In this document: positions 7,401 through 13,452 of the stretch, piece after piece
How positions within the stretch are numbered: position 1 is the stretch's first letter
Layout of the letters: every line of letters starts with the position of its first letter
Assembly: GCA_964547995.1 (NCBI GenBank)
Contig: CAZJRB010000083.1
Coordinates: 1-34,262 of the forward strand
DNA length: 34,262 nucleotides
Source of the DNA: CAZJRB01 sp964547995
GTDB taxonomy: Bacteria; Planctomycetota; Planctomycetia; Pirellulales; Thermoguttaceae
Direction of reading: 5' to 3'
Translations under genes and position numbers: made by a program
Notes under the pieces: generated by a model
Database searches by the model: none
Told to the model about the DNA's origin: nothing
Seen by the model: only the letters and a program-made list of their open reading frames with translations

Positions 7401-8642
7401 ATGGGCCGGTTCGGCTTCACGGATGAACAGGTCGAGGCGATCAGCACGTTCATTCTCGGGCTGGTGGCCGATCCGCCGGCGGAGCAATACGTTTACCAGC
7501 CCGACCGGGCGACCGGCGCGATCATCCGGGGCGGCAAGGTCATGACGAAATACGCGTGTGCCGAGTGCCACACGCTGGAAATGGAGCGGTGGTCGTTCAC
7601 CTTCGATCCGGACGAGTACGAGGGGCCCGTACTCGTGCCGGACTTCCCGTTCATGAAGCCGCACGTCCCGCCCGAGCGGATCGCGGCGTCGCTCATGACC
7701 GACGACCGCGGGCTCGGGCGTGCCGAAGTGACCGGCATGCCGCGGATCGACGCTAGCGGCGCGTTGCAGGTCGTCGACGACAGCGAGGACGACGGCGGCA
7801 ACGAGATACTGCTCTACAGCTTCACGCCTTGGAAGCCGGGCACGATCAACGGGGACATTTACGGCGTCGGCGGGCCCGACGTGTTGATCTGGAGCAACCG
7901 GATCACGGCGAAGCGGCCGCCCGAGGGCGGGGCGTTTGCACGATTGCTCTATCCGATTGCGCTGGCCGAATCGCAGAAGATCGGCGCGAACCCGGCCGGG
8001 CCGGAAGCCTGGGGCTGGGGACCGCCGCCGCTTACCGGCGAAGGTGCCAAGGTCCAGCCGGCGTGGCTGCACGATTACCTGCTCCGCCCGGCGGTGATAC
8101 GCCCGGCCGCCGTGCTGCGGATGCCGCAGTACAACCTCTCGCCCGGCGAGGCGGCCGCGCTGGTCGATTATTTTGCGGCCGTTGCCGGGGTCGATTTCCC
8201 GTACAGCTCGCCGCCGATCGGAAAGGCCTCGCAATGGCAGACCAGTGAGCCGCTACGGCCCGAACGGCTCGACGACGCCATGAGAATACTCGCCGACAGC
8301 AAGACCTTTTGCGCCAAGTGCCATCTGATCGGCGATTACGGCCCCGGCGGTGGGATCCGGACAACGCTGGCCCCGAATCTGGACGAAGTCCACCGGCGGC
8401 TGCGCCCGGAGTACGTGCGGCGTTGGGTGGCCAATCCCCGGGCGACGCTTCCTTACACGGGCATGCCGGTCAACTTCCCCCCGGCCGGAGAGCCGCTCGG
8501 ACAAGACTTGTTCCCCGGCAGCAGTCTCAAACAGCTCGATACGGTGACCGACTTGCTGTTGCACTACGACGGGTACCTCAAGAGCCGCATGTCGATTGAG
8601 AATTTTGCGCCGAACAAGAGCGAAACGGAAGAGCCCGAGTGA
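4425..8642 (+). CDS. Membrane-anchored octahaem cytochrome c with PDZ domain
   Basis: A 1405-residue protein with a basic N-terminus and one membrane segment at residues about 14-35, so most of it should be extracytoplasmic. Residues about 45-255 are charged and helical, a probable coiled coil. Eight CXXCH haem sites begin at residues 297, 453, 508, 544, 738, 900, 1045 and 1296. A PDZ-like domain (residues about 350-428, with AGLTAGDVIVKINGNEI) lies between the first and second. Several segments repeat a monohaem cytochrome pattern (GCFGCHEI, GCLACHKH, GCFGCHDI). It most likely takes electrons from the bc complex encoded just upstream and may also be a structural arm of it. A 27-base palindrome at 6264-6290 is translated in frame as VGRIANPSY (residues 614-622). 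I know no named family with this full arrangement. The long minus-strand frame opposite is a shadow. Confidence 0.9.
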   Translation: MRAADKTHRKIKPLHLWMLASSLALVAVTVWMVAADHCRPWKRYQRTYRDRIEPWMTEAQIEQERSREFLAKEEELLAALTKARTAVPRRELIDSFRDELAADACARGVDPADFADIEAALAVLEAGPGNAARDALIGELLERIAAASLRRENAERRLRFRRAEFDEARTAYEAVVGQGASRAKLEELQNDVDSARMNVDELSDERDRAAGHHRRLSEILGRITAEEDAAQEVLADHRRAIDQFSRALETQQPNAGKRILRAPIVDSLGRPLAIDQIWLPELTIDYNFREVARFDRCVTCHQGIAKSVPGSPGKPALQAERELTVELATPSEQPKQEGPDQLAREPLKIEPAYGFALAEHGMLDPAAPTVVRVLRRTPAAVAGLTAGDVIVKINGNEINSRADVYTYLLHDVEWGKPLRLEIRRGVPQPYCSHPRLDLYVGSLSPHPMAEFGCTICHDGQGSATDFKFASHTPNDRARRRRWRRQHRWFRNEHWGLPMLPERFAESRCLKCHHEVTDLGSSERFPEPPAPKLLAGYNLVRQYGCFGCHEINGVSEAGRSIGPDMRLEPNYAAAAQGLLATDELDEQQQVLARQVMNHPGDAALRKELVRSILLVGRIANPSYIELLGFDLPHPGTMRKVGPSLRHVADRLGAKFVVDWIAEPAKYRPATRMPKLYSMHKYLDGRALEQAKRFEAVERRAVAEYLLAASRPIEPPPAPEGVTETPSAERGNILFQIHGCLACHKHAEFPKGEGTQGPDLSNLGAKYASESGRQWLVGWLREPHHYSPRALMPNVLLDPAVSAEGGKLSDPAADMAAYLLASAGGPKPAEPAPVVENDLDELALTHLAKEFPENLAEKYLADGIPESMASRVQGDAAILLGPMTREKKLCYVGRRTIARRGCFGCHDIPGFENAQLIGPALSDWGRKRESLLAFEQINRYVAETSDETEDADSGFFREALLGHRREGFLWQKLHEPRSFDYKKAQNKPYNESLTMGRFGFTDEQVEAISTFILGLVADPPAEQYVYQPDRATGAIIRGGKVMTKYACAECHTLEMERWSFTFDPDEYEGPVLVPDFPFMKPHVPPERIAASLMTDDRGLGRAEVTGMPRIDASGALQVVDDSEDDGGNEILLYSFTPWKPGTINGDIYGVGGPDVLIWSNRITAKRPPEGGAFARLLYPIALAESQKIGANPAGPEAWGWGPPPLTGEGAKVQPAWLHDYLLRPAVIRPAAVLRMPQYNLSPGEAAALVDYFAAVAGVDFPYSSPPIGKASQWQTSEPLRPERLDDAMRILADSKTFCAKCHLIGDYGPGGGIRTTLAPNLDEVHRRLRPEYVRRWVANPRATLPYTGMPVNFPPAGEPLGQDLFPGSSLKQLDTVTDLLLHYDGYLKSRMSIENFAPNKSETEEPE
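6264..6290. repeat. Single palindrome, family B, inside a coding sequence
   Basis: A perfect palindrome with 13-base arms (GTAGGACGGATTG and its complement) around one central base. It is translated in the octahaem cytochrome gene as VGRIANPSY, between haem sites 4 and 5. Relatives lie at 24490-24556 and 30092-30270. Confidence 0.92.
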
Positions 8643-8645
8643 CCG

Positions 8646-8674
8646 TTGACAACCGTTACCGGCAGGGGTAGAAT
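8646..8674 (+). promoter_or_regulatory. Strong sigma-70-like promoter of the Uma2 gene
   Basis: TTGACA (8646-8651), a 17-base spacer, then TAGAAT (8669-8674). It starts 4 bases after the octahaem cytochrome stop. Transcription should start near 8681, only about 5 bases before the ATG at 8686, so the message would be nearly leaderless. Confidence 0.7.
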
Positions 8675-8685
8675 ATCACATAGTC

Positions 8686-9234
8686 ATGAGCACGGTCCAT
8701 GAAATAACGACGGCTGAGAAACTGCTCGAGACGCCGGGTCTCGGACGTTGCGAATTGCTCCGCGGAGAATTGGTAATGATGACGCCTGCCGGATTCGAAC
8801 ATGGATATATCGTCGTCAACATCACCGTACCGCTGAGCAGTTTTGTCAAGGAGAACCGGCTGGGGCTGGTGACCGGGGCGGAAACCGGATTCCAGATCGG
8901 CCACGATCCGGATACGGTTCGCGCGCCGGACATCGCGTTCGTGCGTGCCGATCGGGTTCCCACCGAGCGGACGGTGGGGTTCTTTCAAGGCGCCCCCGAT
9001 CTGGCGGTCGAGGTCGTCTCGCCGGGCGACCGTGCCAGCAAGGTGCTTGCGAAGGTGCAAGACTGGCTGGGGGCCGGCTGCCGTGCGGTCTGGCTGATCG
9101 ATCCCGCGAATCGAACCGTTTCCGCTTATGACGACCGCAACCAGGTCGTAACGCTGAGGGCCTCCGAAGAACTCACCGGCGGCGAGGTCCTCCCCGGTTT
9201 CCGGTTACCGGTTGCGGCGATTTTCGAGGTCTGA
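8686..9234 (+). CDS. Uma2 family (DUF820) nuclease-fold protein
   Basis: 182 residues matching the Uma2 family, which has a PD-(D/E)XK nuclease fold. The family pattern is visible in order: an N-terminal helix, CELLRGELVMMTPAGFEHG, the RAPDIAFV strand, and DLAVEVVSPGD, followed by K and W residues in the helix (KVLAKVQDWLGAGCRAVWLID). The acidic residues and the downstream lysine of the nuclease core are kept. Members are common and often numerous in planctomycete and cyanobacterial genomes; their substrates are mostly unknown. It has its own promoter directly upstream and sits between two respiratory genes without an obvious functional link, so it may be a passenger. Confidence 0.9.
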   Translation: MSTVHEITTAEKLLETPGLGRCELLRGELVMMTPAGFEHGYIVVNITVPLSSFVKENRLGLVTGAETGFQIGHDPDTVRAPDIAFVRADRVPTERTVGFFQGAPDLAVEVVSPGDRASKVLAKVQDWLGAGCRAVWLIDPANRTVSAYDDRNQVVTLRASEELTGGEVLPGFRLPVAAIFEV

Positions 9235-9286
9235 ACCGGCAGGCGCCCCGTCCGTTGCGGCCGAGCGTATTTTCCAGAGGCAAGCA

Positions 9287-10096
9287 ATGACCAAAAGACT
9301 CAACCGGCGTCGGTTCATCCGGCGGTCGGCCCTGGCAAGCGGGGCCGCGGCCGCCGGGCTGTATCTGCCGTCGATTGCCCGGGGAGCCGACGGCAAATGG
9401 GGCGGCCTGACCGGCAAATTCATCTATAACGGCAAACCACCCGAACGCAAGAAGCTCAAGGTCGACAAGGACGTTGATTGCTGTGGGAAATTCGACATCC
9501 GCGACGAGTCGCTCATGGTCGGCCACGGCGGCGGGTTGGGCAACGTTTACGTCTACGTCCGCACCCGCAACGTCGCTATTTGTCCCGAGTTGGAAAAAGA
9601 GGTCGAGCCCCGGGTGCTGCTGGAAAACGCGGACTGTATCTTCATTCCCCATTGCCTGAAAATCTGGTACCCCAGGCAGGAGTTCTACACGACGAACACG
9701 CAACCGATTGCCGACAACGTGGCCTTTTCGCCGCTGGGCGACGTGCCGGCCAATATCCTCCTTCCCGCTGCACCGAATCCCGGCGAGGTCACCTCGGCCA
9801 CCTGGAAGTTCCGGCGGAAGCAGAACGTGCCGATTCCGATTACCTGCAACTACCACCCGTGGGAAATCGCCTACATTTTGCCCCGTGACAATCCGTACGT
9901 GGACATCACCAGGATGGACGGCACGTTCGCGATTCCGAAGTTGCCCCTCGGCGAGCTCGAGTTCCAGGTCTGGCACGAAAAGGTCGGTTACCTCGACACG
10001 CCCCAGTGGCCCCGCGGCCGGTTCAAGATGACTATCAAGCCGGGTACGAATGACCTAACCGTCGAGATCGATCCGAAGTGGCTGGTGAAGGAGTAG
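9287..10096 (+). CDS. Tat-exported cupredoxin-like protein
   Basis: A 269-residue protein. Residues 1-35 form a twin-arginine signal (RRRFIRRSAL, then an Ala/Gly-rich hydrophobic run and ARGAD), so it should be exported folded. The mature part contains CNYHPWEIAYILPRDNPYV followed by DGTFAIPKLPLGELEFQVWHE, the pattern of planctomycete cupredoxin-like proteins, in which a C-x-x-H-P-W loop supplies copper ligands. The usual methionine after the histidine is absent here. A small soluble copper protein could carry electrons between the cytochromes on either side, but this role is inferred. ATG 9287 was chosen over an upstream in-frame start at 9212 because AGAGG lies 6 bases before it and the Tat motif then starts at residue 8. 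Confidence 0.8.
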   Translation: MTKRLNRRRFIRRSALASGAAAAGLYLPSIARGADGKWGGLTGKFIYNGKPPERKKLKVDKDVDCCGKFDIRDESLMVGHGGGLGNVYVYVRTRNVAICPELEKEVEPRVLLENADCIFIPHCLKIWYPRQEFYTTNTQPIADNVAFSPLGDVPANILLPAAPNPGEVTSATWKFRRKQNVPIPITCNYHPWEIAYILPRDNPYVDITRMDGTFAIPKLPLGELEFQVWHEKVGYLDTPQWPRGRFKMTIKPGTNDLTVEIDPKWLVKE

Positions 10097-10103
10097 CGTT
10101 TCT

Positions 10104-10265
10104 ATAAAGCCGCGACCGGTGGTCGCGACCTGCACCTGTAATCGGTCTTGCCATCGAACGTAACGCTCGCAGACGGATCCAATGATCCATACCATTTCAT
10201 TCACCGAGTCACGCGAACGTAGCGTCCCCGCAAACGCGGGGCGCGACCACCGGTCGCGGCTTTAT
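10104..10265. repeat. Palindromic pair, family D, overlapping a gene start
   Basis: The 24-base arms at 10104-10127 and 10242-10265 are perfect reverse complements; the left begins ATAAAGCCGCGACCGGTGG. Each arm is also internally palindromic. The left arm starts 7 bases after the cupredoxin-like gene stop. The right arm is inside the 5' coding part of the dihaem lipoprotein gene. Confidence 0.92.
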
Positions 10266-11381
10266 GGCGCGCGGGCGGTTTGTGTTGGTACGCTCTTGGT
10301 GATCTCGGGCTGTTTCACGTCGGGGCCGGCCCGGTTCCGTTTGAACACGGAGGGCCGCGACGCGGCGGAAATCACGTCCGCTCAGCGAGAAGCGATCGCC
10401 GAAACGCTCGAGGAGCTGTTCGGCATGCCCGACGCCCCCAAGGTCCCCGACGACGTTACGCTGCAATTGCCGCTCTTGCAACGGGCGGCCGGTCCGGTTT
10501 GCGGCAATCGGCAAGGGAACCAGGCCGGGCTCTACCGGCAGCATTGTGCGGCCTGCCACGAACTATCGGGCGGCGGCGGCGGAGCGACCGCCGGGGCGCA
10601 GAACCCCTATCCACGCGATTTCCGTAACGGCTGGTTCAAGTACACTTCGACCGCCGGCGGGGCAAAACCAACCCGTGAAGATCTCGACCGGATCATCCGC
10701 AACGGGATTCCGGCCACGGCCATGCCCTCGTTCGAGAGGCTCTCCGACGACGAAGTCGACGCGCTGGTCGAGTATGTCCGGTACCTCAGCATTCGCGGCG
10801 AGACGGAGTTGTATCTGCTGCAATTGGTGGTCGACGAGGATGAGTATCTCCCGCTGGATGTGGACGAGATCCTCGAGGACGCCGTTGTGCCGGCAGCCGA
10901 ATCGTGGGTTGTCGCCCGGCAGACGGAGGTGGTGTTTCCGCCGCAGCCGGAGTACGCGCCCGGCGAACTCGCGGCGTCGGTCGAGCGCGGCGGCAGGCTG
11001 TTCCTTTCGGAAGACGCGAAGTGCTTCCAGTGCCACGGCGAAAGCGGCCGCGGCGACGGCGAACAGTCGGAGTTGTACGATGACTGGAACAAGGGCAAGA
11101 AGGGCGCCACACCCGGCGAAACCAGGAAGCTTGCCCGACGCTATCGGCTCCCCGTCCAGCGGCTTCGGCCGAGGAATTTCACCGAGGGCATCTTCCGCGG
11201 CGGCAGCGAGCCGGAGGACGTTTTTTGGCGGATCCACGTCGGGATCAAGGGCACGCCGATGCCCGCCGCAGGGCGCGCCGAGGGAAACACCGGCGTGCTT
11301 ACTTCTGACGAAATCCGGGACGTGGCGAACTACGTGCGGTCGCTGTCAAGAAAAGTAGCAGGCACACTCCGTGTGCCGTAG
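10182..11381 (+). CDS. Dihaem lipoprotein cytochrome c
   Basis: A 399-residue protein with two CXXCH sites, CAACH at 122-126 and CFQCH at 281-285, each in a class I cytochrome c domain (the second ends with MPAAGRAEGNTGVLTSDEIRDVANYVRSL). A hydrophobic stretch ends in VISGC with C44, a lipoprotein cleavage and lipidation site, so it is probably tethered outside the cytoplasmic membrane. It is a likely electron carrier for the bc cluster. The start is unusual: ATG 10182 is the only good in-frame start before the signal peptide, so residues about 11-28 are translated from a family D repeat and form the basic n-region. The last eight residues (VAGTLRVP) and the TAG stop come from a family C repeat. 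Confidence 0.88.
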   Translation: MIHTISFTESRERSVPANAGRDHRSRLYGARAVCVGTLLVISGCFTSGPARFRLNTEGRDAAEITSAQREAIAETLEELFGMPDAPKVPDDVTLQLPLLQRAAGPVCGNRQGNQAGLYRQHCAACHELSGGGGGATAGAQNPYPRDFRNGWFKYTSTAGGAKPTREDLDRIIRNGIPATAMPSFERLSDDEVDALVEYVRYLSIRGETELYLLQLVVDEDEYLPLDVDEILEDAVVPAAESWVVARQTEVVFPPQPEYAPGELAASVERGGRLFLSEDAKCFQCHGESGRGDGEQSELYDDWNKGKKGATPGETRKLARRYRLPVQRLRPRNFTEGIFRGGSEPEDVFWRIHVGIKGTPMPAAGRAEGNTGVLTSDEIRDVANYVRSLSRKVAGTLRVP

Positions 11382-11429
11382 CAGACCAAAGCGGACCAAA
11401 GCGGACGGCACACGGAGAGTGCCTGCTAC
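11355..11429. repeat. Palindromic pair, family C, ending two convergent genes
   Basis: The arms at 11355-11382 and 11401-11429 are inverted relatives of those at 2927-3056. The left arm provides the TAG of the cytochrome c gene (11379-11381); the right arm provides the TAG of the deaminase gene on the other strand (11426-11428). A short direct repeat (GCGGACCAAA-like) fills the centre. Confidence 0.9.
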
Positions 11430-11827
11430 TTTCCGTCCGGCTTGCGGTATTTGTTCGGCAGCAGCGCGGCGACCGGCACGACCTGCTCGCTGTTTTCACC
11501 GGGCACGATGACGCGGGCGTCGGGGGCATAGTCGGAGATCAGTTCCCGGCAGGCGCCGCAGGGCGCGACGACCCGGCCCTCGTGTCGGACGGCGACGATC
11601 GTGTCGATATCGGTATCGCCGGCGGCCGCCGCCATGCCGATCGCGATTGCCTCGGCACAAACGGCCAGCCCCCCGCAATTCGCTTCGATGTGTACGGCCG
11701 CAAAGATTTGGCCCGCCTTGGTCCGTAGTGCGGCCCCGACATGATGCCGGTCAGGCACGTAGCGTTTGCGGATGATTTCCCGGGCTTTGTCGATCAGCGC
11801 GGCGTCCGCATCGGTCAGTCTTGCCAT
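11426..11827 (-). CDS. cdd: Cytidine deaminase, tetrameric class
   Basis: 133 residues from ATG at 11827-11825, close to the usual 130 of the small zinc deaminases. The zinc and catalytic signatures are VCAEAIA (Cys ligand and catalytic Glu) and PCGACRE (two Cys ligands); HIEANCG takes the place of the usual NVENASYG substrate loop. It deaminates cytidine or deoxycytidine for pyrimidine salvage. The altered loop and the end (ALLPNKYRKP) also recall blasticidin-S deaminase, so the exact substrate is open. The frame continues upstream to 12013, but that extension is translated repeat DNA and lacks family similarity. The stop codon is inside the right arm of a family C repeat pair. Confidence 0.88.
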   Translation of the reverse strand: MARLTDADAALIDKAREIIRKRYVPDRHHVGAALRTKAGQIFAAVHIEANCGGLAVCAEAIAIGMAAAAGDTDIDTIVAVRHEGRVVAPCGACRELISDYAPDARVIVPGENSEQVVPVAALLPNKYRKPDGK

Positions 11828-11917
11828 GGGGAATCGCTTTCTCATTGCGTATCGGATTCGTACCACTTCGTACCACAAGACCCGGTTGGCTGTCAACACA
11901 GTTTGACAGGCGGGCAC

Positions 11918-12042
11918 ATAAAGCCGCGCCCGGCGGTCGCGGCTGGCGGTGGGAAACGGACATATTGCGCGGTTTGGCTGGCTGCCCGGTTGGTTCGCGA
12001 AGTTGCACAACACCGCAGCGAGCCCGGCGGTCGCGGCTTTAT
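11918..12042. repeat. Palindromic pair, family D, upstream of the deaminase gene
   Basis: ATAAAGCCGCGCCCGG starts the left arm at 11918; its inverted partner ends at 12042 in CGCGGCTTTAT. The arms differ more than at 10104-10265 but are the same family. Together they fill the gap between the deaminase gene and the small gene upstream. Confidence 0.8.
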
Positions 12043-12072
12043 AGTATGATGGACAAAATCACGCGTGGCGCC

Positions 12073-12092
12073 GCGGACGGCACGCGGACTAC
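12073..12092. repeat. Shortened relic of a family C arm
   Basis: On the minus strand this reads GTAG joined directly to TCCGCGTGCCGTCCGC, as if nine internal bases of the family C arm were lost. It supplies the TAG stop of the 87-residue gene. Confidence 0.6.
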
Positions 12093-12352
12093 GTTTCTTG
12101 CTCACCTTCCGTTTCCTTCTTCCATTCGGTAAGAAAATGTTCGTAGGCGGCGATGGTGGCGTCGGTTTTGATGTTCACCGGCGCGCTGCGGCCGATCCAG
12201 TCGTTGCCCTGGTCGATGTACTGGCTTTCGAGCAGTCCTTCGAGGTGCTTGATGGTGAAATTGGGGTTCGCGCGGCGCTGATGTTCGAGGTGGGAGCAGA
12301 CGGCCTCGAAGGTTTCCTGGTAGTGCCGGTCTTTCCAGTCGTCGTTTGACAA
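12089..12352 (-). CDS. Small protein of unknown function
   Basis: An 87-residue acidic, soluble protein starting SNDDWKDRHYQETFEAVCSHLEHQ and containing NFTIKHLEGLLESQYIDQGNDWIGR. I do not recognise a named domain. It is probably real: the composition is typical of a soluble helical protein, and a GAGAGG ribosome site lies 5 bases before the TTG start at 12352-12350. No membrane segment or signal is visible. The only stop comes from a repeat relic, so an ancestral end may have been changed. It lies in the same direction as the methyltransferase upstream and the deaminase downstream. Confidence 0.65.
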   Translation of the reverse strand: MSNDDWKDRHYQETFEAVCSHLEHQRRANPNFTIKHLEGLLESQYIDQGNDWIGRSAPVNIKTDATIAAYEHFLTEWKKETEGEQET

Positions 12353-12395
12353 GTCAACCTCTCGTCCGCTACGGACTCATCAACCACACTGGGAA

Positions 12396-12422
12396 CCCCC
12401 GCACGCAGTGCGGGGGCTTTTC
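12396..12422 (+). repeat. GC palindrome, family A, with T-rich tail
   Basis: This copy has the same 21-base palindrome as 1865-1885, followed by CTTTTC. Both neighbouring genes are on the minus strand, for which it has no downstream T-run, so a terminator role is unlikely here. Confidence 0.8.
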
Positions 12423-12425
12423 GTT

Positions 12426-12453
12426 CCACTACTCACCACTCACTACTCACTAC
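12426..12453 (-). repeat. Heptamer array at the methyltransferase stop codon
   Basis: Four units; on the minus strand they read GTAGTGA or GTGGTGA/GTAGTGG. The methyltransferase stop TAG (12452-12450) lies in the first unit on that strand. It stands next to a family A palindrome, as at 2698-2746. Confidence 0.85.
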
Positions 12454-13148
12454 TTCTTCACAAACCGGATCACGTACTGGATCTTCATCAGATCGACTTC
12501 GTCGACGAATGTGAATCCTGCCTTGGTGACCTCTTCGATGACGGTTTTCTTGTCTGCCCGGACGTGGCCGAAGACCCACTTGGGGCTGATGCCTTCCTCC
12601 CTTTCGTAATCGACGATGATCAGCCGGCCGCCGGGCCGCATGGCCGTGAAGATCGAATCGAGCATCTTGTAGGGGTATTCGAAGTGGTGGTACGTGTCGC
12701 AGATGAACGCCACGTCGATCGACTCGGCCGGGAGTTTGGCCGAGGTCGGTGTTGAGAAGACGCCCTCGACGTTCTTGATACCCTGTTCCTTGCAGGTCTT
12801 CTCGATGTATTCGAGAAACGGCTTGGTGATCTCGACGGCGTAGACCTTGCCGTCGGGCGCAACTTTCGCGGCAAAGGGTCGGGTAAACAGCCCCGTACCG
12901 GCGCCGATGTCGGCCACGTCCAACCCCGGTTTCAACTGGCAGGCTGCAACGATTTTGTCCTTGTTTTGGACCACGTCGCGGTTTTCGCGCTCGTAGCTCT
13001 TGGCCGTTTTTTCGGCATTTGGGTTCTTGTACGGCTTGTTGACGTTCGGGCTGAGGCTCTCATCCTGGGCCGGCAACCGGGGCAGCGCAAGCAGAGAGAA
13101 AATCAGACCCAGATAGAAAATGGCAGGGAAACGAGGGGGGGGATTCAT
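12450..13148 (-). CDS. Class I SAM-dependent methyltransferase with signal peptide
   Basis: 232 residues. Residues about 77-88 (DVADIGAGTGLF) are motif I of class I methyltransferases; VYAVEI and IDVAFICDTYHHFEYP follow as motifs II and IV, and MRPGGRLIIVDY is the post-motif strand. The closest general type is a small-molecule or ubiquinone-like methyltransferase. The N-terminus (MNPPPRFPAIFYLGLIFSLLALPRLPAQ) is a clear Sec signal, which is strange because SAM is cytosolic. The frame also opens at a TTG 15 bases upstream (13163), but ATG 13148 fits better, with GAGG 10 bases before it. The stop is in a heptamer array. The substrate cannot be told from the sequence. Confidence 0.85.
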   Translation of the reverse strand: MNPPPRFPAIFYLGLIFSLLALPRLPAQDESLSPNVNKPYKNPNAEKTAKSYERENRDVVQNKDKIVAACQLKPGLDVADIGAGTGLFTRPFAAKVAPDGKVYAVEITKPFLEYIEKTCKEQGIKNVEGVFSTPTSAKLPAESIDVAFICDTYHHFEYPYKMLDSIFTAMRPGGRLIIVDYEREEGISPKWVFGHVRADKKTVIEEVTKAGFTFVDEVDLMKIQYVIRFVKK

Positions 13149-13452
13149 TTTGGGCAACCTCAAGGGGTGGTTCGGGGCATGCCGGGCCGCAGGTTCAAGT
13201 GTATCATCGTATTCGGCTCGTTACCATGGCCGACGGCAAAGTCCCATGCCCCCCGCGTGAGGGTCGTGGCCTGCCCGAGCCCGTCGGCAAACCGACAAAA
13301 CCACGGCGTTCGGTTTTCAAAGCACTACGAGCGGGTTACACTCAAGTGGATAGTGAACAGTGACTGCAATGGAGGCAATAAACACGGGTTGCACACGCGA
13401 ATAGTGATTGCGCGACCTTTTGTCTGTGACACGATTGGAGACGAGGTTCCCG
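13149..13452. other. Divergent intergenic region
   Basis: It separates the methyltransferase and the propeller gene. It should hold promoters for both, but no box pair was convincing. Besides a short heptamer stretch at 13345-13365, no gene or structure was seen. Confidence 0.5.
13345..13365 (+). repeat. Three degenerate AGTGNNN heptamers
   Basis: AGTGGAT, AGTGAAC and AGTGACT follow one another exactly. They look like a worn version of the GTGGATA/GTGAGTA arrays. Confidence 0.55.

Noticed and set aside
5223..8234. A 1003-residue minus-strand open frame
   Set aside because: It is opposite the octahaem cytochrome, has no domain pattern, is extremely Arg-rich, and arises from high GC in the true gene.
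11828..12013. N-terminal extension of the deaminase
   Set aside because: It is translated from a family D repeat and gives no family similarity; the standard protein starts at 11827.
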